Shown: one piece after another, positions 7,887 through 16,265 of the stretch
How positions within the stretch are numbered: position 1 is the stretch's first letter
How the letters are laid out: every line of letters begins with the position of its first letter
Origin: an uncultured bacterium
GTDB lineage: Bacteria; Verrucomicrobiota; Lentisphaeria; Victivallales; UBA1829
Direction of reading: 5' to 3'
Assembly (NCBI GenBank): GCA_949297765.1
Contig: CASFTV010000007.1
Location: forward strand, 1 to 47,259
DNA: 47,259 nt
Made by a program: the position numbers and the translations under genes
The notes under the pieces: generated by a model
Told to the model about the DNA's origin: nothing
Database searches by the model: none
The model's input: the letters and a program-made list of their open reading frames with translations, nothing else

Positions 7887-8879
7887 ATGAAGATCACCAC
7901 GGCGGATATTGCAAAACAGGCGGGAGTTTCACCGGCGACGGTTTCCCGGGTCATCAGCGGCGGAAACGTCTCGGAAGAAAAGCGCAAAGCGGTTCTCGCG
8001 GTCCTCGACCGGAACGGCCCGAGCCGGATCCGTCCGCGGAAAAAGCGCGGATCGGAAACCCGCTACATCGGCATGCTGATCCTCGATACCGCGCGGAACG
8101 ACTCGAAAACCCTGCTGATCAAACTGACCAGTCTTCTGGAGAATCTTCCGGAGAACTGGCGCATTCTGCTCCTGCCGCGGACGATCTCCCCGTTCCAGCT
8201 CGAACTCGCCTGGAGACGCCGCGACATCTCCGGCCTTCTTCTCAGCGGCCATCAGGCGCCGGAACTGAACGAGGTTCTGGAACACATTCCGAATGTCTGG
8301 CTCAACTCCCATGTCCTGAGCGGGAACGAGTCGGAAATTCTCGCGGGAAACGAGTTCGCCGGACGCCTTGCGGCGCGTCACCTGCTCGAACAGGGAGTCC
8401 GCCATCCGCTGATTCTTGCGCTCTCCAGCGGAAATCCCGGATTCCGGAGCAGAATCGACGGATTCCGTTTCGAATACTTCTCCCGCTTCGGCGCAGAGAC
8501 TCCTTCCGCCGTCGAAGTGGAAAGCGAACCGCTGGAAACCGCCGACGCCGATCTGCTCGAACAGGCTCTCGACAACGCTCTCCTGCCGGAACACATCAAC
8601 GGATGCGACGGGATTTTCGCTCCGGAAGCCCGTCTTGCAGCGCTGCTTCACCGTCTTCTCCGCAAACGCGGGAAACGCAATCTTCCCCCGATGGTCACCT
8701 GCAACCAGGGCGAAGGCTATCTGACCGGACTCTATCCGCGCCCGGCCACGATTGATCTGGGTCCGGAACTTCTCGCCCGCTTCGCACTGGAACAGCTCAT
8801 CGCGAAAACCAACGGGGATGCCGGAAAAGGAAAGCGGATCTCTGTCATCATCAATCCGCGTCTGATTCCCGGCGACTGA
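7887..8879 (+). CDS. LacI family transcriptional regulator
   Basis: This 330-residue repressor has the LacI N-terminal helix-turn-helix (TTADIAKQAGVSPATVSRVI, residues 4-23), a hinge, and a periplasmic-binding-protein-like effector domain from about residue 60. The conserved hinge following the HTH is short and basic (IRPRKKRGSE). A GGGGAGA ribosome binding site precedes the ATG. It is divergent from the sialidase-like/aldolase operon and has inverted repeats in its promoter, so it probably represses itself and that operon, with a sugar or sugar acid as inducer. The inducer is unknown. Confidence 0.9.
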   Translation: MKITTADIAKQAGVSPATVSRVISGGNVSEEKRKAVLAVLDRNGPSRIRPRKKRGSETRYIGMLILDTARNDSKTLLIKLTSLLENLPENWRILLLPRTISPFQLELAWRRRDISGLLLSGHQAPELNEVLEHIPNVWLNSHVLSGNESEILAGNEFAGRLAARHLLEQGVRHPLILALSSGNPGFRSRIDGFRFEYFSRFGAETPSAVEVESEPLETADADLLEQALDNALLPEHINGCDGIFAPEARLAALLHRLLRKRGKRNLPPMVTCNQGEGYLTGLYPRPATIDLGPELLARFALEQLIAKTNGDAGKGKRISVIINPRLIPGD

Positions 8880-8887
8880 TCCGCGGA

Positions 8888-8902
8888 GCGGACGCCGTCC
8901 GC
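8888..8902. terminator. Hairpin between convergent genes
   Basis: A perfect 6-bp stem (GCGGAC 8888-8893, GTCCGC 8897-8902) with a GCC loop sits in the 30-bp gap between the convergent lacI-type gene and the ABC permease gene. There is no T-run, so terminator function is inferred from position. Confidence 0.35.
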
Positions 8903-8909
8903 CGGAATC

Positions 8910-10019
8910 TCAGCTCATCCGCTGACGGTGGAACAGAAACAGCGCGGCGCCTCCGCTTCCGCAGCCGATCAGACAGAGAATCCCGATCGTCGGCAGCATT
9001 GCGCCGATTCCCGCTCCCTCCAGAAAGATCTCCTGAAGCGCCTGAATCCCGTAACGGAGCGGATTCAGAAGCGTGATCCTCTGGAGAATGACCGGCATGC
9101 TCTCAATCGGGGTCGCCAGTCCCGACAGCATCCCGTAGGGGATCATCACCAGAAACGCGCCGATGATCGCCTGATTCAGATCCCGGCTCAGCACCGAAAT
9201 CAGCAGTCCGAGTCCGATCGCACCAAACATGAACGCCGAAAACAGCAGATACACCAGCCCGACCGATCCCGCCAGCGGAATCCGGAACCAGAACAGTGCA
9301 ATCAACAGACCCGCGGTCAGCTGGCAGAACCCCACCGCAAATGTCGAAAGCCCTTTCGCCAGCAGCAGTTCGCCCGAGGAATACGGTGTCAGAAGCAGCT
9401 GATCGAACGTTCCCTCCTCTCGTTCGCGGGCCATCCCGAGCGCCGCAAGAAGCATCAGATCCAGCAGGGCGATCGTCGCAAGAAGAGCCGGAACCATGAA
9501 ATAGCGTGCATTGTAATTCGGGTTGAACCATGCGCGGCTTTCCATCCGGAGGCGCGGGGAAGCGCCGGTCCACGCCGCGTTGAACGATTCGACAATCCTC
9601 TGCGCATAGCCGAGCGCAAGTCCGGCGGAACTGGAGTTGCGGCCGTCAACAATCACCTGAACCGGAGCGGACCCGGAGGAGTGCAGATCCCGTTCGAAGC
9701 GTTCCGGAATCACAAGGGCCATCCGGATGTCGCGGCGGCTGATCCGGTCTCCCATTTCCCGTTCCGAGCGCAGATCCGCCCGGCGGCGGAAGACTCCGCT
9801 GCGGCTGAAGCGCGCGGTCAGTTCCCGCGACGCCGCGCTTCCGGAACGGTCGAGAACGGCGAAATCCATCTCCTTCAGTTCCATGGTCGCGGCGTAGCTG
9901 AGAACCAGAAGCTGGGCCACGGGCGGAAGAAAAAGGGTCAGACGGCTTTTCGGATTCTTCAGCAGAAGCAGCAGTTCTTTTTTCAGAAGAGCCGTAAAAC
10001 GAATCAGGAATGCGTTCAT
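8910..10019 (-). CDS. ABC-2 type transporter permease (YbhR/YbhS-like)
   Basis: This 369-residue permease is the last gene of the MarR-exporter operon. It has one N-terminal transmembrane segment (residues about 20-45, following LLKNPKSR), a large extracytoplasmic region of about 130 residues, and five or so helices in the C-terminal half. This is the standard ABC2 membrane topology with an LNPLRY-like motif near the end. It starts 3 bp after the previous permease stops, so the two are translated together and probably form a heterodimer. Partners are the double ATPase and the HlyD-like adaptor upstream. In E. coli the equivalent set (YbhGFSR) exports drugs or cations; substrate here is unknown. 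Confidence 0.87.
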   Translation of the reverse strand: MNAFLIRFTALLKKELLLLLKNPKSRLTLFLPPVAQLLVLSYAATMELKEMDFAVLDRSGSAASRELTARFSRSGVFRRRADLRSEREMGDRISRRDIRMALVIPERFERDLHSSGSAPVQVIVDGRNSSSAGLALGYAQRIVESFNAAWTGASPRLRMESRAWFNPNYNARYFMVPALLATIALLDLMLLAALGMAREREEGTFDQLLLTPYSSGELLLAKGLSTFAVGFCQLTAGLLIALFWFRIPLAGSVGLVYLLFSAFMFGAIGLGLLISVLSRDLNQAIIGAFLVMIPYGMLSGLATPIESMPVILQRITLLNPLRYGIQALQEIFLEGAGIGAMLPTIGILCLIGCGSGGAALFLFHRQRMS

Positions 10020-10022
10020 GCG

Positions 10023-11120
10023 TCAGCCCTCCAGGGATTTCGGGTTTTTCCATTTGGCGAACACCATCAGGACCACGGTGAACAGCAGCAGAATCAGGAT
10101 ATCCGGAAGGATGCGGCTCCACACGTTGCCCGCCAGAAACACGGTCTGAAGAAAATCCACATAGTAGCGCGCGGGGACCAGAAAGGTGATGAGCTGAATG
10201 AATTCCGGCATGTTCGGTATCTCGTAAAGGAAGCCGGAAAGCAGAAACACCGGCATGAACGAGATCACCATCGACACTTCGCTCGCGACGAACTGATCCT
10301 TCGTAATGCTGGAGATCAGCAGCCCCACCGCAAGCGACAGCATCAGATACACCCCCGATCCCGCAATCAGAATCAGAATACTCCCCCGGATCGGAACATG
10401 AAACAGATATCGGGCGAACAGCAGCGAGATCCCGAGTCCGAGCAGGCCGAGCAGGAAATTATTGACCGCCTTCGCCACCAGCAGTTCTCCGCTCTGCATC
10501 GGCGTGGTGAACATGCTTTCCATATTGCCGTGTTCATACTCCTTCGCCATCAGCATGGAGGTCAGCTTGGTTCCGATCAGGGTCATGATGATGACGATCA
10601 CGCCGGGAATCATGAAGCAGGCGCTTTCGTTGGCATCGTTGAACCACATGCGGCTCTCGATCCGGGCACCGCGGAAGCCGCTTCCGCTCTCCAGAACGGA
10701 GGAGAGGATTCCGCGGATGTAATTATCCCGAAGGCGCGCCTGACTCCCGTTGGTCCCGTTCAGAACGATCAGGATCGAAAGATCGCGCGCGGCAAATCGG
10801 CGGTCGAGATCGGCGGGCAGGAACAGACATGCGTCGGCGCGGTGCGTGCGGACCGCCTCCGTACCCTCCGCCGTCGTCCGGACCGGAATCACATGGAAAT
10901 ATTCGGATGCGCGGAACCGGGCGACGATTTCCGAACTGAGTTCCGTGCGGACCGGCTCCACCACCGCCAGATCAATGTTGCGGATGTCGAGCGAAAGACC
11001 GTAGCCGAACAGCAGAAGCAGGAAGACCGGAAGAAGGATTCCCATGATGACGCTGCTGCGGTCGCGCAGAAGCTGTTTCCGCTCCTTGGCGATCAGAATG
11101 GAAAGACGTCTCAGATTCAT
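10023..11120 (-). CDS. ABC-2 type transporter permease (YbhS/YbhR-like)
   Basis: This 365-residue permease has the same architecture as its neighbour: N-terminal helix (about 25-45, LLPVFLLLLFGYGLSL), soluble loop of about 130 residues, and a C-terminal membrane block with helices around 175-350. An LVPARYY motif near residue 325 corresponds to the conserved C-terminal element of ABC-2 permeases. Its ATG overlaps the stop of the upstream ATPase gene (ATGA), a sign of translational coupling. It probably pairs with the following permease to form the membrane channel of an exporter that docks to the HlyD-type adaptor. Confidence 0.87.
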   Translation of the reverse strand: MNLRRLSILIAKERKQLLRDRSSVIMGILLPVFLLLLFGYGLSLDIRNIDLAVVEPVRTELSSEIVARFRASEYFHVIPVRTTAEGTEAVRTHRADACLFLPADLDRRFAARDLSILIVLNGTNGSQARLRDNYIRGILSSVLESGSGFRGARIESRMWFNDANESACFMIPGVIVIIMTLIGTKLTSMLMAKEYEHGNMESMFTTPMQSGELLVAKAVNNFLLGLLGLGISLLFARYLFHVPIRGSILILIAGSGVYLMLSLAVGLLISSITKDQFVASEVSMVISFMPVFLLSGFLYEIPNMPEFIQLITFLVPARYYVDFLQTVFLAGNVWSRILPDILILLLFTVVLMVFAKWKNPKSLEG

Positions 11121-12673
11121 GAATCCGCCTCCTTCCGTCTCCGGGTTCTCCGGATGATGTTGACAAACGCCTCCTCCAGCGACGGAAGAGCGCCGCCCTC
11201 CACCGGAGCGCCTTCCCGGCGGATCTCCTCCACCGATCCCGCGGCAACCGCTGCGCCGTCCTGCATAATCACCATGCGGTCACAGTACTCCGCCTCGTCG
11301 AGAAAGTGGGTGGTGATGATGACCGCCACTCCCTGATCGGCCAGTCCGGTGATCCGCTCCCAGAATTCGCGGCGGGCGATCGGGTCCGCTCCGGAGGTGG
11401 CCTCGTCGAGAAACAGAATCTCCGGACGATGCAGGAGAGCGCACGCCATGCTCAGGCGCTGTTTGAATCCGAGCGGCAGAGTTCCCGTCTTCACGCGCAG
11501 AAAATCCTTGAATCCGAACTCCTTCACCGTCTGGACGATCCGTTCGTCGAGCAGACGGCCGGAAAGCCCGTACGCTCCGCCGAAAAAACGGAGATTCTCC
11601 AGCGCGGTCATATCCGTATACAGCGAAAATTTCTGTGCGACATATCCGATCTTCATGCGGGCGCTCCCCCCTGCGCGGCGCAGATTCACGCCGCCGATCT
11701 CAATGCGTCCCCCGTCGGCGGAACTGAGTCCGCAGAGCATCCGGAACGTGGTGGTCTTGCCCGCTCCGTTCGCCCCGAGAAGCCCGAAGATCTCCCCCTT
11801 CCGCACCGTGAACGACACATGATCGACCGCGACAAACGATCCGAATTTCTTTACAAGCTCCTCCGCAACGACCATCTTTTCCGCATCCGCCGTCCCTTTG
11901 TTTTTCCTGGTCAGCGGAGGCGGAACCGTTCCGGAAAGAAGATACTGGAATCCGTTTTCAAAGGTGGGATTCTCCGTTTTCCCTTCCGCCTTTCCACGGA
12001 TTTCCGCAGGTGTTGCGTCGGCAATCAGACGGCCCTCAAAGAGAATCAGCGTCCGGTCGCAGTACTCCGCCTCGTCCAGATACGCCGTACTGGCAAGGAC
12101 GGTAATCCGCCCTTCGTCCGCCAGAGTCCGGAGAATCCGCCACAGCTCCCGGCGGGAGAGGACATCCACGCCGACGGTCGGCTCATCCAGAAGCAGCAGC
12201 TCCGGCTCCGAAATCAGCGCACAGGCCAGCGCCAGCTTCTGTTTCATCCCGCCGGAAAGCGCTCCGGCCATCCGTTTCCGGAACGGAAGAAGAGCGGTCA
12301 GATCCAGCAGTTCCGCGAACCGGGCATCCCGCCGTTCCCGCGGCAGCGCGTGCAGCTCCGCATAGAGAAGCATGTTCTCTTCGACGCTCAGATTTTCATA
12401 GAGTCCGAACCTCTGCGGCATGTAGCCGATCACATTCTGGATTCCGGCGGCCTCGCGCACCGCATCCATTCCGAGAACGGACGCGGAACCGGAGGTGGGA
12501 CGGAAAAGACCGGCAAGAATCCGCAGGAGTGTGGTTTTTCCGGCGCCGTCCGGTCCCAGCAGTCCCGTGATCCGCCCGGAAGGGACGGAAAAAGTGACAT
12601 CCGAGAGTGCGGTGCGTTCCCCGGACCTCTCCCGGAACACTTTCCCAATCCCCCGGCATTCGATCGCATTCAC
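11117..12673 (-). CDS. Double-domain ABC transporter ATPase (YbhF-like)
   Basis: With a GTG start the protein has about 518 residues and two nucleotide-binding domains in tandem. NBD1 has Walker A GPDGAGKT, signature LSGGMKQ and Walker B LLLLDEPTVG. NBD2 has Walker A GANGAGKT, Walker B ILFLDEATSG and a non-canonical signature LPLGFKQ, as also found in YbhF/RbbA-type fusions. The start is set at the GTG whose last bases form the stop of the upstream HlyD gene (GTGA), beginning NAIECRGIG. The longer open frame up to 12841 lies wholly inside the HlyD gene and has no family match. It energises the two downstream permeases. The degenerate second signature suggests asymmetric hydrolysis. Confidence 0.88.
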   Translation of the reverse strand: MNAIECRGIGKVFRERSGERTALSDVTFSVPSGRITGLLGPDGAGKTTLLRILAGLFRPTSGSASVLGMDAVREAAGIQNVIGYMPQRFGLYENLSVEENMLLYAELHALPRERRDARFAELLDLTALLPFRKRMAGALSGGMKQKLALACALISEPELLLLDEPTVGVDVLSRRELWRILRTLADEGRITVLASTAYLDEAEYCDRTLILFEGRLIADATPAEIRGKAEGKTENPTFENGFQYLLSGTVPPPLTRKNKGTADAEKMVVAEELVKKFGSFVAVDHVSFTVRKGEIFGLLGANGAGKTTTFRMLCGLSSADGGRIEIGGVNLRRAGGSARMKIGYVAQKFSLYTDMTALENLRFFGGAYGLSGRLLDERIVQTVKEFGFKDFLRVKTGTLPLGFKQRLSMACALLHRPEILFLDEATSGADPIARREFWERITGLADQGVAVIITTHFLDEAEYCDRMVIMQDGAAVAAGSVEEIRREGAPVEGGALPSLEEAFVNIIRRTRRRKEADS

Positions 12674-13662
12674 GGTGTCACAAGCCCCGGGAAACGGACC
12701 GTCGCCGGCGCACCGAGCTTCAGAAGATTCCGCGGGTCGTTCACATAGACCCGGACCTCGTAGACCAGCGAGGTGCGCAGCTCCACCGTTTCCACATTTT
12801 TCGGTGTAAATTCGGCCGTCGGAGAAACATATCCGACCCATCCTTCAAACGGCTGTTCCGCTCCGTCGAAAAAAACCACAGCCCTGTCGCCGAAACGAAC
12901 GCGGGTCAGCAAAGGCTCCGGGACATAGGTCCGGACCCACTTCGGCGAACTCACCGCAATCGCAAACGCGGGGGTCTGCGGCGATGCCATCTCGCCGACT
13001 TCCAGAAGCCGTCTGCGCAGAATTCCGTCACAGGGCGCATACAGTTTTGCATCGGCGAGCGCCTGTTTCCGGATCTTCACTTCCGCACGGGCCGCCTCCA
13101 CCTCCGCCGCCGCCTGAGCAATCTCCTCCTTCCGCGTCCCGGACAGCAGCATGGCCAGATTGCTTTTCTCCCGATCCGCCAGCGCACGGAGAAGGAAATA
13201 GGTGGCCTCGGCATTCTCCTGTTTCTGGGCGGCGACCGCCTGCGTCTCCCGGAGATGCGTCTGCCGCCGGAAGTCGATCTCCGCGGACTTGCACCGGGCC
13301 TCGACCGCGGCAAGTTCCGAACGGGCCATTTCGATTTCCTCCCTGCGCGGTCCGTTCTTCGCCTTCTCAAGAACCGCCTCCGCCGCCGCAAGAGCCGCCT
13401 CCGCCGCCGCAAGACTGTTGTTCAGACGCATGGTTTCCAGAGACGCCAGCAGCATTCCCTTCCGCACCGGCATTCCCTCTTCGACACGGATTTCCGCAAT
13501 CCGTTCCGGAATCTGAAACGCCAGATTTACCTGACGGTCATCCACATTTCCGTAGAGAACCAGCTCCCTCTTCTCCCGCGGAAAAAACTCCCGCACAGAC
13601 CACGCCGCCGCAAGAAGCACAACGACTCCGGGAATCCACCACAACCAGATCTTCCGTTTCAT
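12670..13662 (-). CDS. HlyD family periplasmic adaptor (membrane fusion protein, YbhG-like)
   Basis: This protein of about 330 residues starts MKRKIWLWWIPG with one N-terminal membrane anchor. The first biotinyl-lipoyl half follows (GNVDDRQVNLAF, then IRVEEGMPVRKGMLLASLE). A long alpha-helical coiled coil rich in Ala and Glu comes next (about residues 75-195), then the second lipoyl half (LYAPCDGILRRRLLEVGE) and a beta-barrel. This is the standard membrane fusion protein plan; it bridges the inner-membrane ABC complex to an outer-membrane channel and so implies a diderm envelope. The start overlaps the MarR stop (ATGA); the open frame reaches 13932 but that part is a shadow of the MarR gene. 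Confidence 0.88.
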   Translation of the reverse strand: MKRKIWLWWIPGVVVLLAAAWSVREFFPREKRELVLYGNVDDRQVNLAFQIPERIAEIRVEEGMPVRKGMLLASLETMRLNNSLAAAEAALAAAEAVLEKAKNGPRREEIEMARSELAAVEARCKSAEIDFRRQTHLRETQAVAAQKQENAEATYFLLRALADREKSNLAMLLSGTRKEEIAQAAAEVEAARAEVKIRKQALADAKLYAPCDGILRRRLLEVGEMASPQTPAFAIAVSSPKWVRTYVPEPLLTRVRFGDRAVVFFDGAEQPFEGWVGYVSPTAEFTPKNVETVELRTSLVYEVRVYVNDPRNLLKLGAPATVRFPGLVTP

Positions 13663-14150
13663 TTTCCCGCCCTCCCTGCATATTTCTCTTCTGGGAAACA
13701 GAATCCGTACAGGATCTCCGCGATCCGGCAGAACGCGGCACGATCCATTCCGCTCAGACGGGAAAACAGCTCCTCCGAAGCGCGCTCCACCAGCGGTACC
13801 ACGGCGCCAAGCACCCGTTCTCCCTTCACGGAAAGCGAAATCCGCACACAGCGGCGGTTTTCCGGATCCACCACCCGCTTCAGGAGACGGCTCCGGACCA
13901 TCCCGGAAACCAGAAGCGACGCGGCAGACCACTGCATTCCGAGGTGATCCGCAAACTTTTTCAGCGTGATTCCTTTTCCTCCGCTCCGATTGAAGCGATA
14001 GACCGTCACAATCGCCGCAAGCTGCCGCGAATTGAGTTTTTCAAACAGAGCGCGATCCTCCGCCTCAACCCCTGTCAGGCTCATATCGCGCATCTTCCGC
14101 ACGACGGCGGCCATGTTCAGCAAAGCCTCCAGGCCGGGATTCATCTCCAT
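13659..14150 (-). CDS. MarR family transcriptional regulator
   Basis: This 163-residue winged-helix protein has the MarR core around residues 40-120. A helix-turn-helix is in the stretch ITLKKFADHLGMQWSAASLL, and the wing DPENRRCVRISLSVKG has the conserved DxR-type basic residues. It is the first gene of a five-gene exporter operon in which every junction overlaps or nearly overlaps, so it very likely controls that operon and itself. MarR proteins usually release DNA on binding small aromatic or toxic compounds, which fits a drug or toxin exporter. The ligand cannot be read from sequence. TetR-type CecR does this job for the E. coli homologue, so MarR is a replacement. Confidence 0.88.
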   Translation of the reverse strand: MEMNPGLEALLNMAAVVRKMRDMSLTGVEAEDRALFEKLNSRQLAAIVTVYRFNRSGGKGITLKKFADHLGMQWSAASLLVSGMVRSRLLKRVVDPENRRCVRISLSVKGERVLGAVVPLVERASEELFSRLSGMDRAAFCRIAEILYGFCFPEEKYAGRAGK

Positions 14151-14183
14151 ACAGCACCCACCCTTTCTCCCCCTTCCGGAAAT

Positions 14184-14242
14184 AATATAACCGGCCGAAA
14201 ACTCTTTTCAAATCAAACAATTCATTTTTTAAACAATTTGAT
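14184..14242 (-). promoter_or_regulatory. marR operon promoter with candidate operator
   Basis: On the minus strand -35 TTGAAA (14211-14206) and -10 TATATT (14189-14184) are 16 bp apart, about 35 nt before the MarR start. Directly upstream lie ATCAAA (14212-14217) facing TTTGAT (14237-14242) and a direct repeat AAACAATT (14215-14222 and 14231-14238). Such repeats abutting the -35 box are a plausible MarR binding site. Confidence 0.5.
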
Positions 14243-14300
14243 CTGCAAAACAATCCGGAGTCGGGAGAAAGCGGGACAGGGAAACGGCGTCACGGCAGGA

Positions 14301-14330
14301 CCGGAGTTTCTCCGGGAGGCGTCACGCCTC
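14301..14330 (-). terminator. Two tandem hairpins at the end of the clpB-to-MATE operon
   Basis: One perfect 6-bp stem (14316-14321 with 14325-14330) has the MATE stop codon TGA as its three-base loop. A second (CCGGAG 14301-14306, CTCCGG 14310-14315, loop TTT) follows at once. No T-run follows, so this may be a processing or Rho-type end rather than an intrinsic terminator. Confidence 0.4.
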
Positions 14331-15743
14331 TTCGTGAAGGGGAACAAGCTCGCGTTCAATCACGCACATCTTGCGCCATTTCCCCTGACGGAAGCGCAGA
14401 TAGAACACCGCGGCGATGAAGAATGTGTAGAAGACCAGCACCCACCAGTAGAAATTCACCGGGGCGTGGAACTTCATGGCAATCAGGCTCGGGATGATCC
14501 AGATCACCCAGGAGAGGATGGCGCTGCCCCACATGGCGAACGCGGTGTCGCCGGCGCCCTTGATCGCGGAAACATACAGCATCTGGATTCCGTCGCAGAA
14601 GGTGAACATCGCGATAAAGATCACAAACGTGCGCGCCATCTCCATGGTGACAATCTGAGCGGCGTCGCCGGAACGGACAAAAAGTGAAAGCAGCGGACCG
14701 GGAAAGAACGCGAAAATTATCGTCATCACGGTCATATAGACCATCACCAGAAAACGGCCGTTCGCGACCGCGCGCTTCGCGGCGGCGGGAAGACCCGCTC
14801 CGACGGACTGTCCCACCAGAATCGAAATGGTCTGCCCGAGTCCGAGCATCGGAATGAATGCGATGGAATTCAGCGAAAACGCAATGGTCGTCGCCTCCTG
14901 AATCCGCATTTTCTCCAGTGCGTCGGCCCCCACATTGCCCAGCAGAATGATGAAGATATTGAAGGAGGAAAGCTCCAGCAGGAGCTGCACGCCGTTCGGA
15001 GCTCCGTAGCGGAGAATGCGTTTGAACAGCCCGGCTTCAAAACGCGGCGGCCAGGTTCCGTACACCTCCCGGTTCGCCTTCCGGAAAAAGAGCACAAGAT
15101 AAACGATCAGTCCGAGCAGGCCGGAAAGAATCGTCCCGTAGGCGGCCCCGCGGATGCCGAGCTCGGGCGCCCCCCAGTTCCCGTAGATGAACGCATAGTT
15201 GAACGGGATGTTGCTGCCGACCATGATGAAATTGATAATCATGATGGTCAGAGTCAGTCCGCGTCCGCTCCAGAACGCGCCGAACGCGCCGATCAGCAGC
15301 GGAACCCATGCAAAGAGCGAGAGAAGTTTGAAATAGACGATCTCCTGCCGGAGAACCGCATCGGCATGGCCGAACTGCGTCATCAGCCATTCGCCCCAGA
15401 ACCAGCCGGACGCCATGAAGAGGCCGCCGATCAGCGCGATCAGCACCGCCTGCCAGATGGAGATGCCGACCCGGTTCCGCTGTCCCGCCCCGGTATACTG
15501 GGCGACAAACGAGTTGACATACCCGACCGTCCCGATGAAAAAACACGAAATGGTGAAGTTGGTCAGTCCGGAGGGCATGGCCGCGGCGACCGCCTCCGCC
15601 GAGTAGCGTCCCAGCATCATCCGGTCGCAGAACAGATTCAGCGCGTGTCCGGCCGACGCCAGAATCAGCGGAAACGCAACCTTCAGCACATGGGGCATTC
15701 CGCAGGTCTTCTGCGGATCAAACGAAAGGGGGGGAATCCTCAT
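14322..15743 (-). CDS. MATE family efflux transporter
   Basis: This 473-residue protein is a second MATE exporter with about twelve hydrophobic segments. Family landmarks include an N-terminal helix VLKVAFPLILASAGHAL, the DRMMLGRYS loop, and an internal repeat with GAPNGVQLLLE near residue 245 and GQTISILVGQSVGAG near 305, corresponding to the second-half helix-loop of MATE proteins. It differs from the MATE at 343-1743 in the N-terminal signature, so the two are not a recent duplication. It lies 39 bp after smpB with a good site (AAGGA), so it is probably the last gene of the clpB-grpE-dnaJ-smpB transcript, an unusual partner for chaperones. Substrate unknown. Confidence 0.88.
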   Translation of the reverse strand: MRIPPLSFDPQKTCGMPHVLKVAFPLILASAGHALNLFCDRMMLGRYSAEAVAAAMPSGLTNFTISCFFIGTVGYVNSFVAQYTGAGQRNRVGISIWQAVLIALIGGLFMASGWFWGEWLMTQFGHADAVLRQEIVYFKLLSLFAWVPLLIGAFGAFWSGRGLTLTIMIINFIMVGSNIPFNYAFIYGNWGAPELGIRGAAYGTILSGLLGLIVYLVLFFRKANREVYGTWPPRFEAGLFKRILRYGAPNGVQLLLELSSFNIFIILLGNVGADALEKMRIQEATTIAFSLNSIAFIPMLGLGQTISILVGQSVGAGLPAAAKRAVANGRFLVMVYMTVMTIIFAFFPGPLLSLFVRSGDAAQIVTMEMARTFVIFIAMFTFCDGIQMLYVSAIKGAGDTAFAMWGSAILSWVIWIIPSLIAMKFHAPVNFYWWVLVFYTFFIAAVFYLRFRQGKWRKMCVIERELVPLHEEA

Positions 15744-15782
15744 GCAAAAATCCTTTTTTCAGGAATCCGGAACCTTCCGCGG

Positions 15783-16265
15783 TCAGGAATACCGGCCCGC
15801 CGAGCGGCGGACATCCAGTTCATCCTGACGTTTCCGGAGCGTTTCGCGCTTGTCTCCGAAGGTTTTTCCCTTCGCAAGCCCGAGTTCCATCTTGACCCGT
15901 CCATTCTTCAGATACAGTTTCAGGGGCACCAGCGCAATCCCCCGTTCCTTCACTTTCTGGGCGATCTTCAGAATCTCCTTCTTATGCAGGAGCAGACGGC
16001 GCGTCCGCAGCGGCAGATGGTTGAACCGGTTGCCCTCCGCATACGGCGCAATGTGCATGCTGTACACAAAGACCTGTCCGTTTTCCACCTTTGCAAACGC
16101 CTCGGCCAGAGATGCTGCGCGGGCACGGCAGCTTTTCACTTCCGTGCCCACCAGTTCCATTCCGGCTTCGATCGAGTCGATGATCTCGTAATCGTGGCGC
16201 GCCTTGCGATTCTGAGCAAGGAGCGTGTCCGTATCGCTGTTTTTCTGCTGTTTTGCCATACTCAC
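15783..16265 (-). CDS. smpB: SsrA-binding protein SmpB
   Basis: This 160-residue protein is SmpB, which binds tmRNA (SsrA) and delivers it to stalled ribosomes for trans-translation. Hallmarks are [10 protein letters not shown] (19-28), [13 protein letters not shown] (about 35-47), the N-F-N segment near [21 protein letters not shown] (78 on), and the C-terminal basic tail with [14 protein letters not shown], which reaches the decoding centre. Length is normal. Its ATG overlaps the dnaJ stop (ATGA), so it is coupled to the chaperone genes. The ssrA RNA gene was not seen in the window. Confidence 0.96.
   Translation of the reverse strand: MSMAKQQKNSDTDTLLAQNRKARHDYEIIDSIEAGMELVGTEVKSCRARAASLAEAFAKVENGQVFVYSMHIAPYAEGNRFNHLPLRTRRLLLHKKEILKIAQKVKERGIALVPLKLYLKNGRVKMELGLAKGKTFGDKRETLRKRQDELDVRRSAGRYS

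Noticed and set aside
12674-12841. Longer start for the double ABC ATPase
   Set aside because: The extra residues lie entirely within the HlyD gene in another frame and resemble no ABC protein; the GTG overlapping the HlyD stop fits coupling.
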